This document shows positions 34,530-44,739 of a DNA stretch of 64,000 bases, one piece after another (the stretch's first letter is position 1; each line of letters begins with the position of its first letter). The notes under the pieces are model-generated. The model was not told the DNA's origin and made no database searches. It saw nothing but the letters and a program-made list of their open reading frames with translations. The DNA comes from Peronospora farinosa (lineage: Eukaryota > Oomycota > Peronosporomycetes > Peronosporales > Peronosporaceae), in NCBI GenBank assembly GCA_947646735.1, contig CANTFK010000781.1, positions 95,754 to 159,753 of the forward strand, given 5' to 3'. Made by a program: the position numbers and the translations under genes.

Positions 34530-35939
34530 CTAACGATACCGATGGTGACGTCGACTGTGAGTCGAGCGTCGCGGCCGATCAGGCGACGAGGAAGCCGAGA
34601 GGCTCCCCCCCGTATACGAACGAGGCGATAGAGGACTCGGCGATCGAGGAGGACTCCGCGCTTGGCGCGGGTCTCTCATCACCAGTCGCTCTAGGATATT
34701 CAAACGGGTCTTCAGGCGGTCATACCCCTGACGGTCCCTCGTCCTCACATCGCGCAGATCCGAGGTCAGTCGCGAAACTTGACTCTCGAGATCTGTCACC
34801 TGCTCTTCAGCGCAGCGGACTCAGCCTGCGACTGAACAGCAGCAGGGTAGGCAGCCGCGAGTAGGTGGGCGTAATCGCCGCTCCTATCGGGCGCCACCTG
34901 TGTTGGTGGACACGGATGGGAACACGCGCTTCCTTGTTGGAAGGCTATTGACCCACCGGTTTGTGAAGCGAAAGCTCCAAATCCTTTTCTAGTGGAAAGG
35001 TTACCCAACGAGCTTTGACTCATGGAATCCTGTGGACGCTTTGCGAGTTGACGTGCCTGGGCTGGTGGATGCTTATGTGAAGCAGCACCAGCTGTCTTCT
35101 TTCTGCTAGGTCCGGAAGGACTAGCAGAAAAAGCATAGCGAGGATTGATTGGGGGTCGCTTACCACCCATTATTTCATGCGCACGCTTCATGGCGAAGCT
35201 GATTCGCTGCGAACGCTGTTTTGTTGCATCTACATGCAACGTTACACGGCGCCGAAGTTCAGCTTCATATTTGTCGGCTGTTTCGTTAGAACGCAGCACG
35301 ACTGGTATTGGGAAAGCACGACCAAGCGCTTTGCCCTGCTTTTTCCACAAGGGAAAGACGCTGTAAAACTTACGAGCGTCAATAGTTGCACGCTGCAAAA
35401 GCGTTGCACTAGACCCATCCGAGTTCATCTACTCAGATGGGGGTGGCATTGGTGGCAAGCCACCACTCACGTAGCCACCCTCGCGACGGCGGGCTAGTGA
35501 GGCCGACGGTGTACTTGGTGGAGCTTTAAGCTCACACTCAGCTGAGTCTGACTCTCCATTATGGATTGTCAAGACATCAGCTTGAGAAGTCACATCTCAC
35601 TGAGTCGCGACTACTCCTTTCGAAGTAGCGTGCTCAGTCTTAGTCGCTGCGCTCGTAGGCGCAGGAGACGAGGTTTTGCCTTCGAGCATAGATGCTCCCT
35701 CAAGGACGGGTGCCTCAAATGATGGGAACATATGTCCCATCAAAGCGCTTTGCTCATCGCCACTTTGGGGTGATGGCAATGGCGTAGTCTCATTGTAGTC
35801 TACAGTGAAATGGAAGATTCACCTCAGTGCCTGAAGCACTTTGCGACGGCTACGATAAATCGCGGCCCGTGCGCTTAGCGCTGGACTGCATAAGTGCCTT
35901 TGCAGGCGACCCATCAGCCTTACCACGTTTCGGTGGCAT
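34530..35939 (-). pseudogene. E3 antisense accessory ORF (opposed to pol)
   Basis: Starts with ATG at 35939, 106 bp inside the 3' LTR, on the strand opposite to gag-pol. It begins MPPKRGKADGSPAKALMQSS, then passes through stops and frame changes to 35428-34796 (210 residues: FYSVFPLWKKQGKALGR, RSQRISFAMKRAHEIMGG, a Ser/Lys/Pro linker). A further frame overlaps by GTGA at 34799 and gives a clear coiled coil (TDLESQVSRLTSDLRDVRTR) with an Arg/Ser tail. The linker lies over the chromodomain of the other strand. Layout as in E1 and E4; no known domain. Confidence 0.6.
34890..35090 (+). pseudogene. E3 chromodomain
   Basis: RFLVGRLLTHRFVKRKLQIL, then an in-frame TAG (34990-34992), then WKGYPTSFDSWNPVDALRVD: a chromodomain with one stop inside its core. 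It is fully overlapped by the opposed ORF. Confidence 0.78.
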
Positions 35940-36045
35940 GAGAATTGAGTAGATAAAGCGGCGCGTTATATAACGGCTTGCAAGTCACTCTGTCTCCTAG
36001 GCGATGTTTTACAAGATGTAAAAATCGTTTTAAAAGGAGGGATGG

Positions 36046-36513
36046 TGTAACGGGCTCAACCCGTTAAGTATGCGATACTTAACGGGCAGGTATCAAAAGG
36101 TACGTAAGTACTTAAGACCTGTCGCTCGGGTGAGACACACCATGTGTCACACCCTTGCGTATGTGATATACACTAGGTGTATTCACATTGATGGGGATGA
36201 CGCCCAGCTGGGACTAGGCGTCATCAAATGACGTCAGTCAGTTACGTCATTGAGCGAGCTTAAATATATTTAAGCTCGCACGTTGGGATGAGCATCTATA
36301 GAGATGGCACCCATCATTACATATTAACCAATCAGTAGTTAGATTTATATTTAGTTAAATTCTATTAAATATAAATCAGTCTTGAATTTACTTAAACAAA
36401 CGCACCACGCACGAGAAGTTGGAAAAGCTTCTGCGTAACGTCGGTGCCATCTTGTTAAGAAGTTCGTTGCACTCTCGCTTAAGCGAGAGGCAACTGTTGG
36501 TACGACTGCTTAA
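36046..36513 (+). repeat. E3 3' LTR, left part (split by E4)
   Basis: Matches 29226-29704 apart from an 11-bp indel and a few substitutions. The purine tract AAAAGGAGGGATGG (36032-36045) precedes it. It ends at CTTAA, the E4 target. Confidence 0.9.
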
Positions 36514-36968
36514 TGTAATGGGGCACCCTCCGACTATACTGATTACAGTATAGTCTACTTTCACTGATTACAGTGAAAGCAGGTGCCTCAATTACCTCAC
36601 GTACACGTGAGCAGAGGAAGGGAATCAACTATACAAACGCTTAGTTGAGAGGGAAAAGAAAACTGTATTTAATATAGTTAACTATCTATAAACTAATCTG
36701 TTATAACCTATGTTAACTATATTAAACTACAACTATGTGTGTTGACAACTTGCCCTCCACTCATTGCGCGCGTCCATCGATCATTGGTCAGCGCGTTGGT
36801 TGATATGATGGCCCATATCAACCAATGAGAGGGCATCTCCAACTTCAAGGAGATCTAGGAACAATATTATATGAAAAGATAATATTGTCAAATATTATTA
36901 GTAATAATATTATTTTATTGACACTTCATATAAGTGTCTATATTACGTAACGGGCTCACCCCGTTACA
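36514..36968 (-). repeat. E4 3' LTR
   Basis: TGTAATGGGG to CCCCGTTACA on the plus strand. Hairpins include 36532-36555 (10-bp stem) and 36558-36579 (9-bp stem). The polypurine tract is the minus-strand GAGGGGGAGGGTGA at 36969-36982. About 11 differences from the other LTR by hand count. Confidence 0.93.
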
Positions 36969-37512
36969 TCACCCTCCCCCTCAACCAACAGTCACATTAT
37001 TGACTGTTTAGTGACTATGGGAAAGGAGCACTTGTTGAATTTTCTTTCATTCAACAATCTTACGCTATGAATAATTCAATGCGCGTCGCTGCTAAGGCAG
37101 CTAAGAGCTCGGCTGCACGCCTGTCTGCAGCCGCTACTGAGGCTTCACAGCCTCAGCCAGCAGACACTAATGTGTCTGCTGGAAGTCAACATCATTCTGC
37201 AACGCCTGTTGCAGGTTCACGTAGCGCTTCGCCGCGTGAACATGTTGACCCAGAGTTAGTCGTTGACTACTCTGGTGAGTCGGATGACACATCCGACTCA
37301 AAGCCACCTGTGTCACTCCCGAGCTCTCCCCGGGGTGATGCCTCGTCGTCGAATGCTACGAAGAGGATCGTGGTACATTGAGTGAATCAATGTACCGTAA
37401 AATGTTCGGGTCGTCTGATGTATCAGACGAATCGCCAAACGAGTCGAAGGATAGTGACTCGGGTGGGGACCGTAAGGGTGATGTCAGTGCTTCTACTGAC
37501 ATCAATGCTCAT

Positions 37513-37606
37513 AGTGTCGGTACTTCTGTGGACACTAATGCTCGTGGTGTCGGTACTTCTGTGGACACTAATGCTCGTGGTGTCGGTACTTCTGTTGACA
37601 CCACGC
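37513..37606 (+). repeat. 33-bp tandem repeat within the E4 opposed ORF
   Basis: About three in-frame copies coding VGTSVDTNARG. The nucleotide copies are almost identical, so the expansion is recent. Confidence 0.85.
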
Positions 37607-38239
37607 AGGAGGATTTAGACCGCAACGTATTGCGTCTTGCTCCTGATCGCAAGCCATGGATGCTACCTAAGCATCTGCTTGATCGTTGGTCTGGAAAGAC
37701 CAACGAACGGTTCTCCATACCGTTGTTTGATGCGTCAAAGCTTCATGGCCTTGACGCCAGTGCGAAGAACTTTCGCACTGAGAACGATATTACATCGATG
37801 TGTTCCTTGAACATCGATGGTATCGTCCACACAAGAAGCGTGAGGCTGACGCGTTCCTCCAATCTTGGAACGCGTTTATCACCAACGTTTTAAACGTTGG
37901 GAAAGAGGCTTGGTTTCAAAAACTGTTTGCTAGCCGCAATAAGTTTGAGAAACGCAGTACGTCCGGTGCATGCTATCGTTTGCACCGGTTATCTAGAGAG
38001 GCAGGCCTGTTATGCCTCTCTTGGGGCGACCCATGCCCGGGGTGCCTGAGCACCTCGTCAAGAGCGCCTAAGGAGGCGTACCTCCTTACTGAGCCCTGGT
38101 GGAGGGCTCGCATCTCTTCTGAGATGCGTGAAGGGATTGCTACTTTGCAATCCCTTTACGAGCGCGCTGGGCGCTCGTTTTCCGATGGTCCTTCACCATC
38201 GGGTGTCCCTTGTCGTACTGTTCGACAAGGCCGGGAACG

Positions 38240-38370
38240 TCGGCCATCAGTTGAGCCCGAGGTTCCCAGCTATCCGCCGAAGGCGGATAGCCACGCCACC
38301 GACAAGATAACTCGTCCGACGTCCCTTCACCTCGCGGTGCTTTAGTAAGCGTTCCACGAGAAAGCGCTTC
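38240..38370 (-). pseudogene. E4 chromodomain
   Basis: KRFLVERLLKHREVKGRRTS and then YLV in one frame, CRWRGYPPSADSWEPR in the next: a chromodomain with one frameshift, at the hairpin 38271-38289. It is overlapped on the plus strand by the opposed ORF. Confidence 0.75.
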
Positions 38371-38745
38371 CCACCATGGGAGTCCACCAGCAGATGCGGT
38401 GGTGGAGGGAAAACCCTGTCCGATTCTTTCATCGGACTTGGCTGCTGAGTTAGACGGGTTTGCCCGTGTAACTCGTGAGCTCCGTTGTGATGTTGATCAC
38501 GAACGGGATAAGCGTCGCCGCTTAGAGGACATTGTGCGACAGCTTGGGTTTGACCATGAGAAGTCTCGGGCGAACAATGCTGTCGCACTATTGGAGAATG
38601 AGCGGCGACTTCATTCTCTGAGTAACGAGCTGGCGACAGCTCGTCAGGAGATCGTCCAATATCATGGGAGGATCTCATCTCTACACGACCAGGTATCGAA
38701 TCTGGTTCGTGACAATTATAATCTAAAGGGGATTTTTAGACTAAT

Positions 38746-40200
38746 GGCTATCTTCGTCGTTCAAAGAAGCCGCGTACTGAACGGACGGACGAAGACGTCC
38801 CACGTAAAACGTAGGATGCGTACTCATCCTGCGTGGCAACTCGATCGTGTATGCGTTGCCTAGGCGGCGCAATACACGAATCGGGCCGATGTACTTGGGC
38901 AACAATTTATTGCTGCCCACGTTAGTCACTACATGTTTAGGTAGGTTTACTGTTGACAGTAAAACTAAATCACCTTCAATAAATGTTTGAGCATTTGCCC
39001 TTCCATTATTGTCTGCGTTTCGCTTTTGCATATCCACCGCTTCCGCGATGGAGTCTTGCACGAAACGGACTACCGCTTCACGAGTCAGCAGGAAATCCTC
39101 AGCTGACTCGTTGCTTTTGGCTGCAGTGCATTGTGAGTGCACCGCAGAGATATCGGTTACTTATTCATCGAGAACAATACTGTTCTCACTTCTGATACCT
39201 CGAACGATGCTGATATCTTCAGCATCGTTATCAATAAGAGCGTCATCGCTCTTAATTTCTTCCTCTTCACCGAAGTCGAATGGTACGACTTCGGTTACTT
39301 TCTCGACCATAACGTCGTCGCGTGATGAGCAAGAGCCAGATTGGTTCTCGCTCGAGCGAGTCCCTCCCCCTTAAATTAGAGTCATCTTCTACTAAGGTGG
39401 GGACACGTGGATGGCGAAGGCCATTCACGTAGAACGGTGTATGCGTCGTGGACGCATGCACGGAGTTGTTGATGGCGAATTCGACCATCGACAAGAACTC
39501 ACTCCAACTCGTAAACGAGTGGACGTACCCTCGAAGAATCTCTTCGAGGACGCGATTGGCGCGTTCAGTCTGACCATCAGTTTCTGGATGGTCAGAAGTA
39601 GACATTGTGAGCCGTGAACCGGGGGTCCCTATCGGACACAAGTTCACGGGGTAAACCGTGCAATCGAAAGATTGTATCGATAAACACTCGAGCACAGCCC
39701 TCTGCTGTGATCGACTCAGGTACAGCAACAAGATGTACCATCTTGCTGAACCTGTCTACAAACACGAGAATACCATTATTCCCGTGAGCGTCTTTGGGAA
39801 ACCCAAAGACGAAGTCCATTGATACGGACTCCCAACACTCTGCCGGAACAGGTAGAGGCTGCAATGGTGCACGGAGTGAAGGACTAGGCTTCACTCGTTG
39901 ACACACCTCGCAAGCACGCACGTACTTGCGCACAAACTTATACTGATGTGGCCAGTAAAAGTCGCGATTGACCGTGAGGTAAGTCTTCTCACGGCCGCGA
40001 TGCCCACTTATTGGTGCATCGTGACATTCAAACATGATCCGTAACCTGAGATCATGTTGTGGCGGTACAACGACACGAGGCGTGTCGTTGTTGACGGCTG
40101 TGTAGTACAGTAAGCCGTCCCGCTGGGTATATCGATCTAGAGAAGATCGATACATGGCAGGCAAGCGCTTCTTAGCTTGCGTGGATGGGTCCTTGAGGTA
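38746..40200 (-). pseudogene. E4 integrase
   Basis: Zinc finger (CHDAPISGHRGREKT, CEVCQRVKPSPSL), first two catalytic acids (MDFVFGFPKDAHGNNG, SDRDPRFT) in the frame ending at 39592. After a frameshift, DHPETDGQTERANRVLEEIL holds the third. The barrel (NKLLPKYIGPIRVLRRLGNA, THPTFYVGRLRP) is in 39142-38741. Confidence 0.9.
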
Positions 40201-41710
40201 CACCATCAGGCGTACAAGATCATTATCTTGTGCGCATGCCATTCTAATGTCGTCGAGTAAGCTCGACGACAAGACGCTGGTACTCAGCGTGGCGACAGTG
40301 GTGTTCACATCACTGTCGGATTGCACAGTCGGCTCTAGGTCAGGCCGACGTGAGAGGGCATCAACGACGACGTTAAGTCGTCCCGGCTTATACTCCACGG
40401 AGAAGTTGTACTCCGCGAATAATGACAACCATCTCGCCATACGTTGCGAGAGGTGTGGACTGTTTACAGCCGTGCGTAGTGACGCATGGTCTTTATACAC
40501 AATGAACGGTCTATCTCCTAAGAGATAGACGCGAAACTTAGCCAGTGCATACTTCATGGAAAGGAGTTACTTTTCATGCACCGGGTAATTGCACTCAGCC
40601 GGTTGCAGCTGACGCGATAAATAACAGACGACACGCTCGGCGCCGTCTGTATCATATTGCTGCGCAGCCGATTGCAAAATCACTGGCGTCACAGACCACA
40701 TGAAATGGTCTGTCTTGATCGGCAATCGCCAATACTGGTGATTGCATCAAGCTTTGCTTGATACGTTCAAAGGAACGCTGACAGTCAGCGTTCCAATTCC
40801 ACTTTACATTTTTCTTTAGTAAACAAGAAAGATGTATTGTCATTTCGGCGTAATTGTGCGAGTACTTGTTCAATTACGCCGCTAGCCCAAGAAACTTCCT
40901 TAGTCCCTTGACATCGACTGGAATGGCAAGTCGGTGATCGCCTTGATCTTTTCTGGATCAGGGCGTACGCCGTTCTTTCCGACGATGCACCCAAGAAGCG
41001 GTATTTCGCTAGCTGTGAATATACACTTCTTGAGGTTGGCGTACGACTTATGCTCTCGCATAAGTGTAAGAACCTTACGGACGTGGAGTCTATGGACTTC
41101 CACGGCTTTTTTTCCGTCCATAGCTCGACTATGGACGAACACATCATCGAAGTAACTCGGTGCGAATTCGCGCACCGGTATCAATAGATGTGAAACACAT
41201 CTATTGAATGTGGCTGGTGCATTACTAAGCCCTTGCGGCATCACCAACCATTCCCAGAGCATACCACTGGGAGTGCTCACTGCTGTGTACGGGATGTCTC
41301 GTTCACGCATTAGGATCTGATAGAAACCATCCATCAGATCCATGGACGAAAAAATGGTACTCTTAGACATACCATCTATGATTACGTCCTTTCTCGGTAT
41401 CGGCGTTTGCGCCGGTATCGTTGCAGCGTTCAACTTATTGAACGCTTGCACTATCCGCCACCCTCCTGTGGCCTTGCGCACACAGAAAGTCGGAGAGCTG
41501 TGAGGTGAAGTTGACTCCCTCACATGGCCCGCTGCTAGGCGATCGGCAAAGAACTTGTCGATCGCCTCGACCTGTTCCCGAGGCAGTGGCCACACAATAT
41601 TTTGTGCCAGGAACAAGGTCGATCTCGTGTCGAGTACCTTTATCCTTAGGTAACTCGCACGGAACGGATTCAGGGAATACATCCTTGAATTCGACCAAAT
41701 CCTTGTACAA
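40201..41710 (-). pseudogene. E4 reverse transcriptase-RNase H
   Basis: RT 41682-40900 is almost whole: RESTSPHSSPTFCVRKATGG, IPAQTPIPRKDV, MDLMDGFYQILM, MPQGLSNAPATFN and the catalytic SYFDDVFVHS. Past a frame break come the thumb and RNase H (VCDASDFAIGCAA, DHASLRTAVNSPHLSQRMAR, VVDALSRRPDLE). Confidence 0.92.
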
Positions 41711-41721
41711 AAAATTTGACT

Positions 41722-42871
41722 TCAGTGACTCCCAGGATTGCGATGTATATCGCTCAATCCGAGTCTTTTCATCAAGGACACTTTCATCATTGATGAGCTG
41801 CTGAGAAACCGTTCGTTCTCGGCAAAAACTGTTGCTGACCGAATGTGAGTCATGTACTCGTCTTCTGCGACGAGCACACAGATCTGCTTGACTTTTCCAC
41901 TACGCAGACCACGCAAGAACCTTTTAGGTTCTAGCGTAGGCAACGGAGTTATCTCTGAAGTTAATTTCGGAGGCGCGATCAGATCAAGCGTATAAGCGCC
42001 TACGTTTGATCTATCATTAACCAAGACGCTCAACGTCTCGGTTACTTCCTGGGGACTTATTCCCACAGGCTCGATGGAACTTGTTCCATCGACTTCCTCT
42101 AGCTGTGGTGGCGCAACCACAGCGAGATCCTCTACGATCAACTCTCCAGTTGATCTAGGATTACCGAGTTGCCGCTTCTGGGCAACCGGTTTACTCTTCG
42201 GTGAATGCTGCCCTCTAGGCGAGCATTCATGTCCCAGTCCACTCGAATTAATTTAAGTGGTGAACCTTCGGCGCTGCCTGTGCTTGTGCACAGCCGCCGG
42301 CAGCTTGCTCCACAGCGTGACTGTCTGTCACGCTGAGTTCTTGTGCAGTCGTACTAACGACCGAACCACAAGTGAGGCCATCACACTCACTCGTTGTACA
42401 TTCACACGCTTGTGAACGCTCCAAGACGTTCATCAGATGACCATCTGATGAACAAGCGGCAGGCATCTTCATGGTTCGATGCTGCCAGCTGACCCATGAC
42501 TCGTACCTTCTGAGCCATGGTAATCCTAGGATGACATCATATTTGTCATTCAGGTCAAGTACGATGAAATCATCATCGTACTTTTTGCCTTCAAGCGTGT
42601 AGTGAATTCCCACTACACGTTTCTTTACTGTTACGGATGCGCTAGTTGCAAGGCGCACCGTCATCCTCGTTGGAGGGGTCTCACGCTCAACATATTTGAG
42701 CCTACGATCATCTAGCGATTGGCGTCGAACAAAGTTGTTCGAAGCCCCACAATCAACTAGGGCGCGAAGTGACATTTTCTTTGTCACTTTGATCTTCAAT
42801 GTGATGAGGGATACCTCATCACTGGGAGCGGCAACACACAGTGACTGTGTGTTGGGAGCAACCTTCGTCAA
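41722..42871 (-). pseudogene. E4 protease and linker
   Basis: RALVDCGASNNFVRRQSLDD: the active site reads DCG instead of DSG or DTG. The aspartate is kept, but Ser-to-Cys is unusual. The second motif DVILGLPWLRRYESWVSWQH is intact. A frame change near 42248 precedes an acidic linker (42141-41722). Confidence 0.85.
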
Positions 42872-42921
42872 GAGTCCCGCGAACTCTCTTGACGTTGCTG
42901 GATCAGTAGGGCGCTCCGCCC

Positions 42922-44137
42922 CTACTGACCCCGACCGTTTTTTGATGGTCCACCACGTTGTTGCGATTTCGCAGCAACGTGGGACCCACGTCTCTGGCCC
43001 TTCTTGGCAGACGGTCGATCGTCACTCCCAGTGTTACGAGACACTGGGCGTGAGGCACTACACTCATAAGCGTAGTGGCCCAACTTCTGACAGCGATTGC
43101 ACTTTTGCAATCGCTTGTACCCTGGAGAGCGAGGTCGCTCGCTCTCTACATAGGAGAGGTCCATTGGTTTTGGACCTCCGCCCTCCTGTCGTCTCGGTGG
43201 ACGATAGGATCCCGAGTGGACGTGAGCCTGTTGTAGGATAAAGTCCTCCTGTTCCGCTGCAGAGATCGCTTGATCCAGCGATTCTAGTTCCAAGCGGAAC
43301 AGGTGGGTCTTGACAGGACCATCTATCAGACCCTTGATTAACACAGTAACCTGCGTTTGTTCATCGATTGGGTTCAGTACGATACAGCTAACGAGGTATC
43401 GTACGTGTTGGGCTTAAGCGTGTATATCACGCTTACCCTGTTTCAAATCCAGGATCTCAGCCCGAGCCCTGAATTCGGCGCGAGGCGGTTCAAACGTGTG
43501 TTTGAGCCGCGCCTTGAAGACGTCATACGTTGGGAAAATGTATGGGTCGTGCGGTTTGAGCCCTAAGGCCCAAGCTTTCCCACGTCCTGCCAAGTTCGAC
43601 ATGGCGAACTTGACCTTCATCGCATCGTCATCGATGCGACGAGCCTCAATGGCATCGTCGAGCTCGACGAACCATCTCAACAAGGAGTCGCTTTCGACTG
43701 CCTTGTACTAGGAGACATCAATCTTCAAGGACTCGGGTCGACGTGTATACGTCGCCCGGCAGCAACAGCACTAGCCTGCTGTTGTCTCAACAGTTCAGAC
43801 TGTTAAGCACCCTGCTGCATCAACAAGTCAGATTGTTGAGCGCCTTGTTCTCTCAACAGTTCAACCTGTTGAGAACCTTGCTCCTCTAGCAAGGTGAGTT
43901 TCTTTACGACTTCGTCAAGTTCATGTTGTATGAACTTGGCGATGGTTGCATGTTGGTCGTCTCCGCTAAGAGAGAGCAACAAGCACCAACGACAAGATTG
44001 CCGATGGTTTCAGCCATAATCTGAACTGCATTCCATTCGAGGTCACTCAAATGGCGGAAATCATCACGCGTTGCGTGATGACGTTCATCACCCGCTGATT
44101 CCATAGCGGATGGTGCGGTGGTCGCTGAACGGACCAC
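42922..44137 (-). pseudogene. E4 gag
   Basis: N-terminal frame 44137-43904 (DFRHLSDLEWNAVQIMAETI), then a repeated helix (LLREQGAQQSDLLMQQGA) at 43780-43900 with stops, capsid part 43683-43414 (MKVKFAMSNLAGRGKAWALG, FEPPRAEFRARAEILDLKQG) and 43344-42922 with one CCHC knuckle, CNRCQKLGHYAYEC. Confidence 0.85.
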
Positions 44138-44149
44138 GAAGTGCTACCA
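44137..44149 (-). other. E4 primer-binding site
   Basis: The minus strand reads TGGTAGCACTTCG, two bases inside the 5' LTR; the core TGGTAGCAC is shared with E1 and E3. Confidence 0.65.
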
Positions 44150-44151
44150 GG

Positions 44152-44607
44152 TGTAATGGGGCACCCTCCGACTATACTGATAACAGTATAGTCTACCTTT
44201 ACTGATGACAGTGAAAGCAGGTGCCTCAATTACCTCACGTACACGTGAGCAGAGGAAGGGAATCAACTAAACAAACGCTTAGTTGAGAGGGAAAAGAAAA
44301 CTGTATTTAATATAGTTAACTATCTATAAACTAATCTGTTATAACCTATGTTAACTATATTAAACTACAACTATGTGTGTTGACAACTTGCCCTCCACTC
44401 ATTGCGCGCGTCCATCGGTCATTGGTCAGCGCGTTGGTTGATATGATGGCCCATATCAACCAATGAGAGGGCATCTCCAACTTCAAGGAGATCTAGGAAC
44501 AATATTATATGAAAAGATAATACTGTCAAATATTATTAGTTATAATAATATTTTTATTGACACTTCATATAAGTGTCTATATTATGTAACGGGCTTACCC
44601 CGTTACA
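44152..44607 (-). repeat. E4 5' LTR
   Basis: Partner of 36514-36968. Some differences lie in hairpin loops or arms, such as GATTAC to GATAAC in the loop of the first hairpin. Confidence 0.93.
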
Positions 44608-44612
44608 CTTAA

Positions 44613-44734
44613 GCAGTCGACCAACCTCCCAATCACCCTCGCACGCGAAGGTAAGACGGTCTAACCGCTTCCTCGCTTGTGCATAAGGTGTGTGCTCGTA
44701 GTACGAGGCAACTTCGTAGAAGTGCCCTTCTACA
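44613..44734 (+). repeat. E3 3' LTR, right part
   Basis: Continues 36046-36513; matches 29705-29826 with a few substitutions and ends CCTTCTACA before ATAGG. Confidence 0.9.
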
Positions 44735-44739
44735 ATAGG

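Larger units (their letters stand above)
37067..38745 (+). pseudogene. E4 antisense accessory ORF (opposed to pol)
   Basis: Starts MNNSMRVAAKAAKSSAARLS. Frames: 37067-37381, 37378-37893, 37800-38345, 38399-38745; the first two share GTGA at the switch. The N-terminal part is Ala/Ser-rich then acidic (VDPELVVDYSGESDDTSDS). A middle part has RLAPDRKPWMLPKHLLDRWS, ADAFLQSWNAFITNVLNVGK and LLTEPWWRARISSEMREGIA. A Ser/Pro linker faces the chromodomain on the other strand. The C-terminal coiled coil reads RRLHSLSNELATARQEIVQY. There is no recognisable domain. It is the best preserved of the four opposed ORFs, with only about three frame changes in 1.7 kb. Confidence 0.65.
36514..44607 (-). mobile_element. 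E4: Ty3/Gypsy element tiled with hairpins, youngest in the nest
   Basis: 8.1 kb. LTRs 36514-36968 and 44152-44607; target duplication CTTAA (36509-36513 and 44608-44612), at the centre of an 18-bp palindrome in the E3 LTR. Gag-pol reads right to left; an opposed plus-strand ORF begins 98 bp from the 3' LTR. Short perfect hairpins occur throughout LTRs and coding parts. Frameshifts break gag, RT and integrase. Confidence 0.93.
29226..44734 (+). mobile_element. E3: Ty3/Gypsy element, integrase core deleted, host of E4
   Basis: The left LTR is 29226-29826. The right LTR is 36046-36513 joined to 44613-44734 after removing E4. The target duplication is ATAGG (29221-29225 and 44735-44739). Gag and pol are on the plus strand and an opposed ORF is on the minus strand (35939-34530). 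The integrase catalytic core is missing, so the copy could not move by itself. LTR copies differ by about 8 substitutions in 590 bp and one 11-bp indel, by hand count. Confidence 0.92.
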
